Source: Hydrogenophaga sp. IBVHS1
Lineage (GTDB): Bacteria > Pseudomonadota > Gammaproteobacteria > Burkholderiales > Burkholderiaceae_C
Length of the DNA: 64,000 nucleotides
NCBI RefSeq assembly: GCF_002127265.1
Contig: NZ_NFUU01000001.1
Location: 186,001-250,000, forward strand
Direction: 5' to 3'
The notes beneath the pieces are model-generated. The model saw only the letters and a list, made by a program, of their open reading frames with translations, made no database searches and was not told the DNA's origin. The position numbers were made by a program, and so were the translations under genes. Shown piece by piece: positions 47,409-55,780 of this stretch (position 1 is its first letter; every line of letters begins with the position of its first letter).

Positions 47409-49775
47409 ATGACGCCTTCGCCGCACGACGGGGATTTTTCCACCCTTTTCAATTTCCTGCCGATCGGGGCGTATCGAAGCTCGTCCGACGGGCACATGAT
47501 TCGAGCCAACCAGGCGCTGGTGGCGCTCAACGGCTACGCCACCGAGGCCGAGCTGATCGAGGGCGTGAAGGACATTGCCATCGAGTGGTATGTCGATCCG
47601 GCGCGGCGCGCCGAATTCAAGCAGCAACTGGAGCGCGATGGTTTTGTGCGCGGCTTCGTTTCGGAAATCTACCGTCACAAGACGCGCGAGCGGGTCTGGA
47701 TCAGCGAGAACGCGCACGCCGTGCGCGAAGGGTCTGGCGAGCTGCGGTACTACGAAGGCACCGTGGAAGACATCACCGAGCGGATTCGCAGCCAGAAGGC
47801 CCTGCGCGAGAGCGAAGAGAAGCTGCGGCTGATCACCTCCCAGGTGCCCGGCATGGTGTTCTCGGTGTTCGTCACGCCCGACGGCCAGCGCCGGTACGAC
47901 TACGTGAGCCCCGGCGTGCGCGACATCTACGGATTCGAGCCCGAGGACCTCATGCGCGACCCGTTGCTGGCTTCGCGCTACCGGCATCCCGACGACCAGG
48001 CCATCCTGGAGCAGGACATGCAGGACATCCAGAAGGGCCCGGTGGACCTGGGCGGGGAGTTCCGCGTCGTGCTGCCCGATGGCAGCGTGAAGTGGGTCTA
48101 TCGACGTTCCTACGCTGTGACGGCGGGGCCCGAGGGCACGCACCGTGTGGGCGTGCTGCTCGATATCACCGCACGCAAGCAGGCCGAGGCCGCGCTGCAC
48201 GACAACGAAGCGCTGTGGAAGCTCGCGCTGGAGAGCGCGGGCGATGGCGTGTGGGACTGGAACCTTGTGACCGGCGAGGAGTTCTTTTCCGCCAGCATCA
48301 AGGCCATGTTCGGCTACGCCGAAGATGACATCGACAACCTGTCTGCCGAGTTCGACAGCCGCACGCATCCCGACGACGTGGCCCAGATGGTGGCCGACCG
48401 GCAGGCCCATTTCGAAGGTCGCGTGCCGTCCTATCGCAACGAGCACCGCATCCGGTGCAAGGACGGAAGCTGGAAATGGGTGCTCTCGCGTGGCATGCTG
48501 ATTGCGCGCGACGAAGAAGGGCGGCCGCTGCGCATGGTGGGCACGCACACCGACATCACCGAACACAAGCTGGCCGAGGCCCAGCAGCGCGCGCTGGAGG
48601 TGCAGCTGAGGGAGTCGCAGAAGATGGAAGCCATCGGGACGCTGGCCGGTGGCGTGGCGCACGACTTCAACAACCTGCTGGCCGCTATTCTGGGCAACCT
48701 GGTGCTCGCTCGCGAGGACGTGGGCGAAGGCCACGCGGCGCAGGAGAGCCTGACCGAGATCAACCGCGCCGCCATTCGCGCGCGGCAGCTGGTGCAGCAG
48801 ATCCTGACCTTCAGCCGACGCCAGACGCAGGAAATGGTGCGGCAGCCGCTGACACCACTGGTGGAAGAGGCGCTGGGTCTGATGCGATCGCTGCTGCCCG
48901 CCGGCATCAAGCTGGTGGCGCGCCTGCCGGGCCGCAGCCTGCCGGTGATGGCCGACGCAACGCAGATGCAGCAGGTGCTGATGAACCTGTGCACCAACGC
49001 GTGGCAGGCCATGGACGGCCAGCAGGGCGACATCACCGTGGCCCTGCGCGAGGTGAGCCTGGACGCCTCGAAGGCCCTGCAACTGGGCGGAGTGCCCAGC
49101 GGTGCCTATGCCTGCCTGAGCGTGGCCGACAACGGGCCCGGCATGGACGAGCACACCCAGCGCCGCATTTTCGAGCCCTTCTTCACCACCAAGGCGCCCG
49201 GTGCCGGCACCGGCCTGGGGCTGGCGGTGGTGCATGGCATCGTCAAGGCCCACCGCGGCGCCATCCAGATCCAGAGTCGCCCGGGCGAGGGGGCGCGTTT
49301 CGATGTCTACCTGCCGCTGGCCTCGGACGCCACGTTGGGTGAGGAGTCACCGCTGCGCGCAACGCCCGCGAAGCCGGCCAGCGAAGCCGCCGCCTCGGGC
49401 AAGCACGTGATCTACATCGACGACTACGAGGCCCTGGTGTTCCTGGTGGGCCGCCTGCTGCGCAAGCAGGGTTACCGGGCCAGCACCTTCGAGTCCGGCG
49501 AAGCGGCACTCGACTGGCTGCGTGCCCATCCGCAGGAGCATGTGGATCTGCTGGTCAGCGACCAGAACATGCCCGGCCTATCAGGCGTAGAGGTGGCCCA
49601 CCTGGTGCGCCGCCTGCGCCCCGCGTTGCGCGTGGCGATTGTCTCGGGCCACGTGAACGACAAGTTGCTGGCCGAAGCGGCCGAGGCCGGTGTGCGCGAG
49701 GTGCTGGGCAAGCAGGACAGCATGGACGCGCTGGGTGAGGCGATCCGCAACCTGCTCGAAAAGCCTTCTGCCTAG
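47409..49775 (+). CDS. soluble multi-PAS hybrid histidine kinase with C-terminal receiver
   Basis: A protein of 788 residues without membrane segments, so a cytoplasmic sensor. In order: three PAS/PAC modules (about 10-130, 135-265, 265-400; PAC ends seen as GTVEDITERI, GVLLDITARKQAE and GTHTDITEHKLAE), a phospho-acceptor domain (GGVAHDFNNLLAAILGN), a HATPase domain (NLCTNAWQAM, DNGPGM, GTGLGLAVVHG) and a receiver (acidic pair in YIDDYEA, acceptor aspartate in LLVSDQNMPG, lysine in LGKQDS). No separate regulator gene is adjacent. ATG at 47409 is used over an in-frame TTG 18 bases upstream. Confidence 0.92.
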   Translation: MTPSPHDGDFSTLFNFLPIGAYRSSSDGHMIRANQALVALNGYATEAELIEGVKDIAIEWYVDPARRAEFKQQLERDGFVRGFVSEIYRHKTRERVWISENAHAVREGSGELRYYEGTVEDITERIRSQKALRESEEKLRLITSQVPGMVFSVFVTPDGQRRYDYVSPGVRDIYGFEPEDLMRDPLLASRYRHPDDQAILEQDMQDIQKGPVDLGGEFRVVLPDGSVKWVYRRSYAVTAGPEGTHRVGVLLDITARKQAEAALHDNEALWKLALESAGDGVWDWNLVTGEEFFSASIKAMFGYAEDDIDNLSAEFDSRTHPDDVAQMVADRQAHFEGRVPSYRNEHRIRCKDGSWKWVLSRGMLIARDEEGRPLRMVGTHTDITEHKLAEAQQRALEVQLRESQKMEAIGTLAGGVAHDFNNLLAAILGNLVLAREDVGEGHAAQESLTEINRAAIRARQLVQQILTFSRRQTQEMVRQPLTPLVEEALGLMRSLLPAGIKLVARLPGRSLPVMADATQMQQVLMNLCTNAWQAMDGQQGDITVALREVSLDASKALQLGGVPSGAYACLSVADNGPGMDEHTQRRIFEPFFTTKAPGAGTGLGLAVVHGIVKAHRGAIQIQSRPGEGARFDVYLPLASDATLGEESPLRATPAKPASEAAASGKHVIYIDDYEALVFLVGRLLRKQGYRASTFESGEAALDWLRAHPQEHVDLLVSDQNMPGLSGVEVAHLVRRLRPALRVAIVSGHVNDKLLAEAAEAGVREVLGKQDSMDALGEAIRNLLEKPSA

Positions 49776-49787
49776 CGGGCCAAGTGG

Positions 49788-50456
49788 TCAGCGCGGCACT
49801 TCGATATCGACTTGTCTCAAGCCCTCGGGTGGCGTGGGAAAGCCGCGCAGCGCCGCGTCGAGCATGGCCGACCAGAGCGGATTCGAGTTGTGCCAGCGGC
49901 CATCGTGCGCGGCGCGGGTCTCATACACCACCTGGCCGCTGGCCGCATGGCGCACCACGATTGCGACCTGGCGCTGGTAGTACGGCGTCTCCACCCGCAT
50001 GAACATCATGGGTGGCCCGAAGATCACCTGGCCCGTGCCGGTCACGTAGTAGTCGCGCCCCGGGAAACCGTAACCCGGGCCGAAGCCGCGCCAGCTGTCG
50101 TAGGGGTCTTCCCAAGGAGCGCGCGGCAGGCGCAGCGTGCTGGCATTGACCTGCACCGTCCAGGGCGCCGAGGTACCTTCGGCGGCGAGCGTCCAGCCCA
50201 CCCTGGCCAGCGCCAGCGCGGTCAGGTTCTCGATCTCGCCCTGCCCGGCGGCACCGGGTCCCTGGCGCTGGGAGGGCAGTCGGTCGAAGCGGTACACCTG
50301 CGGTGGCTGCGGCACCGCAGCGGCGGCCGCGGGCGCTCCGGTGCGCTCGCCCCAGCGCGCGAAGCTCTGCACCTGGTTGTCCACCAGGAACACGCTGGCG
50401 CAGCCGCTGAGGGCCAGCAGCGCCAGGCCGGAGATGAAGGTGCGAATCCAGTTCAT
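49788..50456 (-). CDS. DUF4136-like lipoprotein
   Basis: A lipoprotein of 222 residues: signal peptide with lipobox LSGC (Cys at about residue 19) and a single domain matching DUF4136 in layout (YRFDRLPSQRQ, LALARVGWTLA, a Trp/Gly/Pro-rich middle, VVRHAASGQVVYETRA, LDAALRGFPTPP). GGGAGG precedes the ATG. It probably sits in the outer or inner membrane facing the periplasm. Its function is unknown. It follows ttcA after 29 bases. Confidence 0.82.
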   Translation of the reverse strand: MNWIRTFISGLALLALSGCASVFLVDNQVQSFARWGERTGAPAAAAAVPQPPQVYRFDRLPSQRQGPGAAGQGEIENLTALALARVGWTLAAEGTSAPWTVQVNASTLRLPRAPWEDPYDSWRGFGPGYGFPGRDYYVTGTGQVIFGPPMMFMRVETPYYQRQVAIVVRHAASGQVVYETRAAHDGRWHNSNPLWSAMLDAALRGFPTPPEGLRQVDIEVPR

Positions 50457-50485
50457 GAAGCCTCCCAGGCTCGCCAACGGGCGAA

Positions 50486-51403
50486 TCAATGCGTCGTCGA
50501 AATCGGTATGACCGCGCGGTCGGTCCTGGCGTTCCCGGCATTTACAAAGCGTTCCGCCTCGGTGGGCGGCGTCGCCACGGTCTCTTCGTCGAACGCCTTG
50601 TCGCCGTCGTCGTCGGGCTCGCCCGTGGCCTCCAGGCGGGTGAACGGGTGCAGCTCGCGGTCCATCAGGTGGCTCGGCACCACATTCTGGAGCGCGGTGA
50701 ACATGTTCTCCACGCGTCCGGGGTACTTCTTTTCCCACTCCTGCAGCATCAGGCTCACCTGCTTGCGCTGCAGGTTGTCCTGGCTGCCGCACAGCGTGCA
50801 GGGAATGATGGGGAACTGACGGATCTCGGCCCAGCGGGCGAGGTCTTTCTCGGCCACGTAAGCCATCGGTCGAATCACCACATGCTGCCCGTCGTCGCTC
50901 ACCAGCTTGGGCGGCATGCCCTTGAGCTTGGCGCCGAAGAACATGTTGAGCAGCAAAGTCTGCAGAATGTCGTCGCGGTGGTGGCCGAGCGCGATGCGGG
51001 TGGCGCCCAGTTCGCTGGCCACGCGGTACAGAATGCCCCGGCGCAACCGGCTGCACAGGCTGCACATGGTCTTGCCTTCGGGAATCACGCGCTTCACGAT
51101 GGAATAGGTGTCCTGGTTCTCGATGTGGAACGGCACGCCGAGCTTCGTGAGGTACGCGGGCAGGATGTCGGCCGGGAAGCCGGGCTGCTTCTGGTCAAGG
51201 TTCACCACAATCAGCTCGAAGCTCACCGGCGCGCGCGCCTGCAGCTTCTGCAGGATGTCGAGCATGCCGTAGCTGTCCTTGCCGCCCGAGAGGCAGACCA
51301 TCACGCGGTCGCCTTCGCCGATCATGTTGTAGTCCACGATCGCACGGCCGACCTCGCGACACAGGCGCTTTTCGAGTTTGTGGTTTTCGAGTTCGATGTT
51401 CAT
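50486..51403 (-). CDS. ttcA: tRNA 2-thiocytidine biosynthesis protein TtcA
   Basis: An ATP- and Fe-S-dependent enzyme of 305 residues that thiolates C32 of certain tRNAs. It has the PP-loop SGGKDS (about 39-44), the cysteine pair in [11 protein letters not shown] and the third cysteine in PCTLCGSQ that hold the cluster, and [10 protein letters not shown]. The C-terminal 40 residues are acidic and poorly conserved. It starts nine bases after a STAND-like ATPase gene that separates it from folB. Confidence 0.96.
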   Translation of the reverse strand: MNIELENHKLEKRLCREVGRAIVDYNMIGEGDRVMVCLSGGKDSYGMLDILQKLQARAPVSFELIVVNLDQKQPGFPADILPAYLTKLGVPFHIENQDTYSIVKRVIPEGKTMCSLCSRLRRGILYRVASELGATRIALGHHRDDILQTLLLNMFFGAKLKGMPPKLVSDDGQHVVIRPMAYVAEKDLARWAEIRQFPIIPCTLCGSQDNLQRKQVSLMLQEWEKKYPGRVENMFTALQNVVPSHLMDRELHPFTRLEATGEPDDDGDKAFDEETVATPPTEAERFVNAGNARTDRAVIPISTTH

Positions 51404-51412
51404 CGGAGTCCT

Positions 51413-52609
51413 TTACCGGTGCTGTCGCCAGGCGTCGCCAGGCATGATGCGCTTCATGAATTCATCGAACATGGGCACGGTGAACGCCGTGTCGCCATGC
51501 GTCTGGCTCCAGACCATACCCTTGGTGATCAGCGAGCTGCGCGTGGGCGCCAGCGACGAAACTTTTTCTTCGAGGTCCGCCGCGATGTCGCCCGAGCGGT
51601 GCGGCCCCGGGCCCAGCGCGGCCATGGCGCGCAGGTACTTCTTTTCCTTCGGCGTGCAGCGGTCGAAGCGCACGCGGAAAAATCCCTCGTCCAGTGCGGC
51701 CACCGCCGTCACGCTGGCCTTGCGCACCACGTCGACCCCGATCGGACTGCTCTCTGCGGCCAGCCAGGTGTGGCTACCCCAGGCCTGCAGAAAATAGGCG
51801 TAGCCCTGACTCAGGCGCAGGATCTCCTTGATCGCCGGCGGCGTGATCTCCACACCTTCGTCGCGCAACGGCTTTTCGATTGCCTGCGTGGCGGCCTCCG
51901 TGGGCAGTGCGCCGATCTCGGGGAAGTCGAACAGGCGCTCGGCATACGATTTGGCGTTGCCCAGCTGACCGCGCAACTGCGGCAGGCCAGCGCCCACCAG
52001 CACCACCGGCAACTGGCGCTGGGCGGTGCGGTGCAGGGAGGTGATCAACGCGGCCAGCTGTGCTTCTTCCACGTATTGCAGCTCGTCGATGAAGATCGCG
52101 AGCGCGGTGCCCGCTGCCTTCGCCGCCAGCCCGACCTGTTCCATCAAGGCCTGCAGGTCGTGCTCCAGATCGCCGTTGTCGGCCAGGCCCGGCTCGGCCT
52201 CGTAGTCGATACCGACCTCGATGTCGTTGTAAGTCACCTTCAGCCGGCTGGCGAAGCCGGCCAGCGCGCGCAGGCCGCGAATGGCAAACGCCTTGGCGGC
52301 TTCGGTCTGGCTCAGGCGCAGCAGGGCTTGCCGCAACTGGGGTGCGAGCAGCGCGGGCAGCGATCGGCCCTCGGGCGCTTCCAGCCGCACGGTGTGGATG
52401 CCGGCGGCCTCCGCGTCGTCGCGCACGCGATCAAGCAAGACCGTTTTGCCCACCCCACGAAGCCCGACCAGCATGGCGCTCTTGGCCGGCCGGCCAATGC
52501 GCGCGCGCTCCAGCGCGATGCGCAGCGATTCGCGCAGTGCATCGCGGCCCGCCAGTTCCGGCGGCGGCGTGCCAGCGCCGGGCGCGAAGGGGTTTCGGAT
52601 CGGATTCAT
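51413..52609 (-). CDS. AAA/STAND-like ATPase with winged-helix C-terminus
   Basis: A protein of 398 residues. N-terminal NPFAPGAGTPPPELAGRD leads into a P-loop ATPase (Walker A GLRGVGKT, 49-56; Walker B LAIFIDELQYV near 170; arginine-rich sensor region), a helical lid and a C-terminal winged helix (about 310-390). The build resembles ORC/Cdc6-like and archaeal-type AAA_16 ATPases found scattered through bacterial genomes as orphan genes. It lies between folB and ttcA on the same strand. A perfect 17-base inverted repeat sits 15 bases before the ATG, with no Shine-Dalgarno sequence. The role is unknown; DNA binding and self-control are guesses from the winged helix and palindrome. Confidence 0.85.
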   Translation of the reverse strand: MNPIRNPFAPGAGTPPPELAGRDALRESLRIALERARIGRPAKSAMLVGLRGVGKTVLLDRVRDDAEAAGIHTVRLEAPEGRSLPALLAPQLRQALLRLSQTEAAKAFAIRGLRALAGFASRLKVTYNDIEVGIDYEAEPGLADNGDLEHDLQALMEQVGLAAKAAGTALAIFIDELQYVEEAQLAALITSLHRTAQRQLPVVLVGAGLPQLRGQLGNAKSYAERLFDFPEIGALPTEAATQAIEKPLRDEGVEITPPAIKEILRLSQGYAYFLQAWGSHTWLAAESSPIGVDVVRKASVTAVAALDEGFFRVRFDRCTPKEKKYLRAMAALGPGPHRSGDIAADLEEKVSSLAPTRSSLITKGMVWSQTHGDTAFTVPMFDEFMKRIMPGDAWRQHR

Positions 52610-52623
52610 GCGCGGATTCTACT

Positions 52624-52666
52624 GAAGTTTGTCAAGTTATAGAATTTCAATAACTTGACAAACTTC
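52624..52666. promoter_or_regulatory. AT-rich perfect 17-base inverted repeat upstream of the ATPase
   Basis: Arms GAAGTTTGTCAAGTTAT (52624-52640) and its exact complement (52650-52666) flank nine AT-rich bases. The element is far lower in GC than its surroundings and lies in the 89-base gap between folB and the ATPase gene. TTGTCA/TTGACA and TATAAC-like hexamers occur within it but not at canonical spacing. It is best read as an operator or recognition site. Confidence 0.75.
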
Positions 52667-52698
52667 GCTTGATTCGGAGGTGACAGGCTGCGCAGCCC

Positions 52699-53079
52699 TC
52701 ACCAGCGACCACTCTCCATCCGGATCGCCACTTCGCAATCTTCAAAGATCTCCAGCTTGGCGATCTTCACCCGCACGCCGATCACGCCGGGCAGCTGCAT
52801 GAGCCGGCGCGTGAGCTTGCCGATCAGGCTCTCGAGCAGGTTCACGTGTTCGGCGGTGCACTCGTCGATGATGATCTGGCGCACCTTGCGGTAGTCCAGC
52901 ACGTGGCTGATGTCGTCGTCGTGCGGCAGCAGCGGCTGCGTGCCCTGGTTGAGTTCGGCGTCGACCTGGATCGGCTGTGGCGTGGATTTCTCGTGCTCCA
53001 GGATGCCCAGGTTGGCGTCGAAGCGCAGACCGGTGAGCGTGAGGATCTGCGTTCCGGCGTCGTTGGCGTTCATGGGCAT
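52699..53079 (-). CDS. folB: dihydroneopterin aldolase-type enzyme FolB
   Basis: A folate/pterin pathway enzyme of about 126 residues with the FolB fold: LTGLRFDANLGILEHEK near the N-terminus, DYRKVRQIIIDE, HVNLLESLIGKL (catalytic Glu region) and VRVKIAKLEIFEDCEVAI. It converts dihydroneopterin to hydroxymethyl-dihydropterin, or may epimerise dihydroneopterin to dihydromonapterin (FolX-type). ATG at 53079 overlaps the SDR stop by one base; GTG at 53082 and ATG at 53073 are alternatives. Its neighbour is a FolM-like reductase. Confidence 0.9.
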   Translation of the reverse strand: MPMNANDAGTQILTLTGLRFDANLGILEHEKSTPQPIQVDAELNQGTQPLLPHDDDISHVLDYRKVRQIIIDECTAEHVNLLESLIGKLTRRLMQLPGVIGVRVKIAKLEIFEDCEVAIRMESGRW

Positions 53080-53870
53080 CACATCAGGGAAAAATCGCGC
53101 TCGAAGCGCATCAGGTGCTGGCCGCCGTCCACCAGCAGGGTGGTGCCGGTGATGGAGCGGTTGGTCAGCGCAAAAGCCACGGTGGCGGCCACGTCTTGCG
53201 GGGTGGATGAGCGGCCCAGCGGCGACTGGCGGTGCAGCTCGGCGAACTTCTCATCGGTCAGCAAATGGCTGGTGAGCGTGAGGCCCGGTGCCACACCGAC
53301 CACGCGCACGCGCGGCGCCAGCGCCAGCGCCAGCATGGTGTTGGCGGCTTCCAGCGCGGCCTTGGAGAGCGTGTAACTGAAGAAATCCGGGTTCATGTTC
53401 CAGAGCTTCTGGTCCAGCAGATTCACCACGGCGCCTTCTGCCCCGCGCGCCTCCAGGTGCGCGTGCAGGGCCTGCGCCAGCAACACGGCCGCGCCGGTGT
53501 TGGCGCGCAGGTGCTGCTCCATGGCGGCAAAGCCGAAGCTGCCGGCGTTGTCGTGCTCGAAGGTGGAGGCGCTGTTGACCACGGCGTCCACCTGACCGAA
53601 GTGCGCGGCCACTGCGGGCAGCAGGGCGCGCACGCTGGCCTCGTCGCCGAGGTCGGCAAAGAAGGCCTGGGCACTGCCCGCGCGGCCGTTGATCGCCTCG
53701 CATTCGGTGGCGGTCCGCTGCGCTTCAGCAGCAGAGTGGCGGTGGTGCACCGCCACGTTCCAGCCCGCTTGCGCCAGCGTCAGCGCGATCTCGCGGCCCA
53801 GGCGCTTGCCCGCGCCGGTGACGAGCACGGTGCGGGGGGCGGGGTGGGACGCAGGGGCGGTGCTGGACAT
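53079..53870 (-). CDS. FolM-like short-chain dehydrogenase (pteridine reductase type)
   Basis: An SDR protein of 263 residues. The nucleotide motif reads TGAGKRLG, the TGxxxRxG variant that marks pteridine reductases and FolM rather than the usual TGxxxGxG. The catalytic YTLSK and the VNSAST block follow, and the protein ends with DGGQHLMRF. FolM reduces dihydromonapterin to tetrahydromonapterin and can reduce dihydrofolate. Coupling to folB (one-base overlap) supports pterin metabolism. ATG at 53870 is used. Confidence 0.88.
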   Translation of the reverse strand: MSSTAPASHPAPRTVLVTGAGKRLGREIALTLAQAGWNVAVHHRHSAAEAQRTATECEAINGRAGSAQAFFADLGDEASVRALLPAVAAHFGQVDAVVNSASTFEHDNAGSFGFAAMEQHLRANTGAAVLLAQALHAHLEARGAEGAVVNLLDQKLWNMNPDFFSYTLSKAALEAANTMLALALAPRVRVVGVAPGLTLTSHLLTDEKFAELHRQSPLGRSSTPQDVAATVAFALTNRSITGTTLLVDGGQHLMRFERDFSLM

Positions 53871-53899
53871 GAAGGACAATCCGGGGGGTGCGGACCCCC

Positions 53900-55015
53900 A
53901 TGGCAACAGAACCCGAGAGTGTAGCGAGCCCCCTCCTGGCGCGGGTGGCCGGGGCGATCGCTCAGGCCGGCGGCTGGCTGCCGTTTGACCGCTTCATGGC
54001 AATGTCCCTGTACCAACCCGGCCTGGGCTATTACGCCAACGCCGCGCGCAAGTTCGGCCATCTCCCGCAGGATGGCAGCGACTTCGTGACCGCACCCGAG
54101 CTCACGCCCTTGTTTGGCCACGCGCTGGCGCGTCAGGTGGCGCAGGCGCTGGAGGCCACCAGCACCGATGAGGTGTGGGAATTCGGGGCGGGGAGTGGCG
54201 CGCTCGCCCAGCAGGTGCTCGACGCGCTGACCGTGCTGGGCCGGGCACCTGCGCGCTACACCATCGTGGATCTCTCTGGCAGCCTGCGCGAACGCCAGCG
54301 CGCCAGCCTCGAAGCACACGCGGGCCGCGTTCATTGGGCCGATGCCTTGCCCGAGCGCATGAGCGGCGTGGTGCTGGGCAACGAGGTGCTCGATGCCATG
54401 CCGGTGCAACTGCTGGTGCGCCTGGGCGGTGAGTGGTTTGAACGCGGCGTGACGCTGGACGGCGGTGGCCATCTGGTCTGGGCAGATCGCCCAACCGACT
54501 TGCGTCCGCCCTTCGAGGTGCCGGGCGAACACGATTACCTGACCGAAATTCATCCCCAGGCCGAGGCCTTCGTGCGCACCCTGGCCGACCGGCTGCAACG
54601 CGGCGCGGCCTTTCTGCTCGACTACGGATTTCCCGAGGCCGAGTACTACCACCCGCAGCGCGCCATGGGCACGCTGATGTGCCACCGTGGCCACCGCAGC
54701 GACAGCGAGCCTCTGGTCGATGTGGGGTTGAAGGACATCACGGCCCACGTGAACTTCACCGGCGTGGCCCTGGCCGCGCAGGACGCCGGGCTGGGCGTGA
54801 TCGGCTACACCAGCCAGGGCCGTTTTCTGCTCAACTGCGGCCTGCTCGATCTGGCGCAGCGCGCCGACGTGCGGCAGAACGCCATGATGCAGAAGCTGCT
54901 CAACGAACACGAGATGGGGGAGTTGTTCAAGGTGCTGGCGCTGGCGCCGGCTGCCAGCGCCGAAGGTTGGGTGCCCATGGGCTTCGCCACCGGCGACCGG
55001 TCCCACAGGCTCTGA
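53900..55015 (+). CDS. MidA/NDUFAF7-type SAM-dependent methyltransferase
   Basis: A class I methyltransferase of 371 residues in the COG1565 family. Signature blocks are MSLYQPGLGYYAN, KFGHLPQDGSDFVTAPELTPLFG, the SAM loop VWEFGAGSGALAQQVL, and VLGNEVLDAMPVQLL. The mitochondrial relative NDUFAF7/MidA dimethylates an arginine of complex I subunit NDUFS2 and is required for complex I assembly. A similar role is plausible but unproven in bacteria. ATG at 53900 is used; GTG at 53888 is possible. It is divergent from the FolM-like gene. Confidence 0.92.
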   Translation: MATEPESVASPLLARVAGAIAQAGGWLPFDRFMAMSLYQPGLGYYANAARKFGHLPQDGSDFVTAPELTPLFGHALARQVAQALEATSTDEVWEFGAGSGALAQQVLDALTVLGRAPARYTIVDLSGSLRERQRASLEAHAGRVHWADALPERMSGVVLGNEVLDAMPVQLLVRLGGEWFERGVTLDGGGHLVWADRPTDLRPPFEVPGEHDYLTEIHPQAEAFVRTLADRLQRGAAFLLDYGFPEAEYYHPQRAMGTLMCHRGHRSDSEPLVDVGLKDITAHVNFTGVALAAQDAGLGVIGYTSQGRFLLNCGLLDLAQRADVRQNAMMQKLLNEHEMGELFKVLALAPAASAEGWVPMGFATGDRSHRL

Positions 55016-55023
55016 GTGAAAAC

Positions 55024-55218
55024 ATGATCCGCTGGATGATCGTCATCTTCCTGGCCTTGCTGCTGATCAGCTGGTTCACGCCGCTGCTGCACCGGTTGGG
55101 TTTTGGCAAACTGCCGGGCGATTTTCGTTTCAGGGCCTTCGGGCGCGAGTGGTTCCTGCCCTTCACCACCACCATCCTGCTCAGCTTCGTGGCCAGCCTC
55201 ATCGCCCAGTTGATCTGA
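55024..55218 (+). CDS. DUF2905 small membrane protein
   Basis: A protein of 64 residues with two hydrophobic segments (about 3-20 and 45-62) and the central block LGFGKLPGDFRFRAFG, the DUF2905 signature. It starts eight bases after the MidA-like stop, so it is likely in that transcript. The function is unknown. Confidence 0.88.
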   Translation: MIRWMIVIFLALLLISWFTPLLHRLGFGKLPGDFRFRAFGREWFLPFTTTILLSFVASLIAQLI

Positions 55219-55279
55219 CGCGGCTTGAATTCGGCGGCATGGCGGCCATCTGGGCATCCTTCCCCACCCGGAGCCCTGC

Positions 55280-55723
55280 ATGAACACCGATTCCCTGCAC
55301 GTTGTTTGCCCCCATTGCCACACCACCAACCGCGTGGCCAGCGGCGCGCTGGCCCAGGCGCCCGACTGCGGGAAATGCCACCGCCCACTGTTTGAGGGGC
55401 ATCCCGTGGCGCTGGACGAAGCTGCCTTCGAAAAACACATCGCCCGTTCGCAGTTGCCGGTGCTGGTCGATTTCTGGGCGCCCTGGTGCGGTCCTTGCCG
55501 CACCATGGCGCCCCAGTTTGAAGCCGCTGCCCGCCAGCTGGAGCCCGGCATGCGCCTGGTCAAGGTGAACACCGAAGAAGCCCAGTCGCTCGGTGCGCGC
55601 CTGCAGATCCGGAGCATCCCCACGCTGGCGCTGTTCGCGGGTGGGCGAGAAGTGGCTCGACAGGCGGGCGCCATGGGCGCAGCCGACATCGTGCGCTGGG
55701 CGCGCTCGCACCAACCCGCCTGA
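55280..55723 (+). CDS. trxC: thioredoxin 2
   Basis: A cytoplasmic disulfide reductase of 147 residues with an N-terminal zinc ribbon (CPHC ... CGKC, about 10-34) and a thioredoxin domain with the active site WCGPC and the cis-proline region IRSIPTLALF. The zinc ribbon separates it from TrxA. CCGGAG precedes the ATG. In E. coli trxC responds to OxyR; no such site is recognised here. Confidence 0.96.
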   Translation: MNTDSLHVVCPHCHTTNRVASGALAQAPDCGKCHRPLFEGHPVALDEAAFEKHIARSQLPVLVDFWAPWCGPCRTMAPQFEAAARQLEPGMRLVKVNTEEAQSLGARLQIRSIPTLALFAGGREVARQAGAMGAADIVRWARSHQPA

Positions 55724-55780
55724 AGCCCTGGCGCACGACGCGGTATGGTGTGGCCTTCAAAGGCCGTACCCACCGCATCC

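Noticed and set aside
47350..49253. Long minus-strand open frame leading into the histidine phosphatase gene
   Set aside because: The part above 47312 lies opposite the hybrid kinase and is His/Gln-rich with no domain; the phosphatase starts near 47312.
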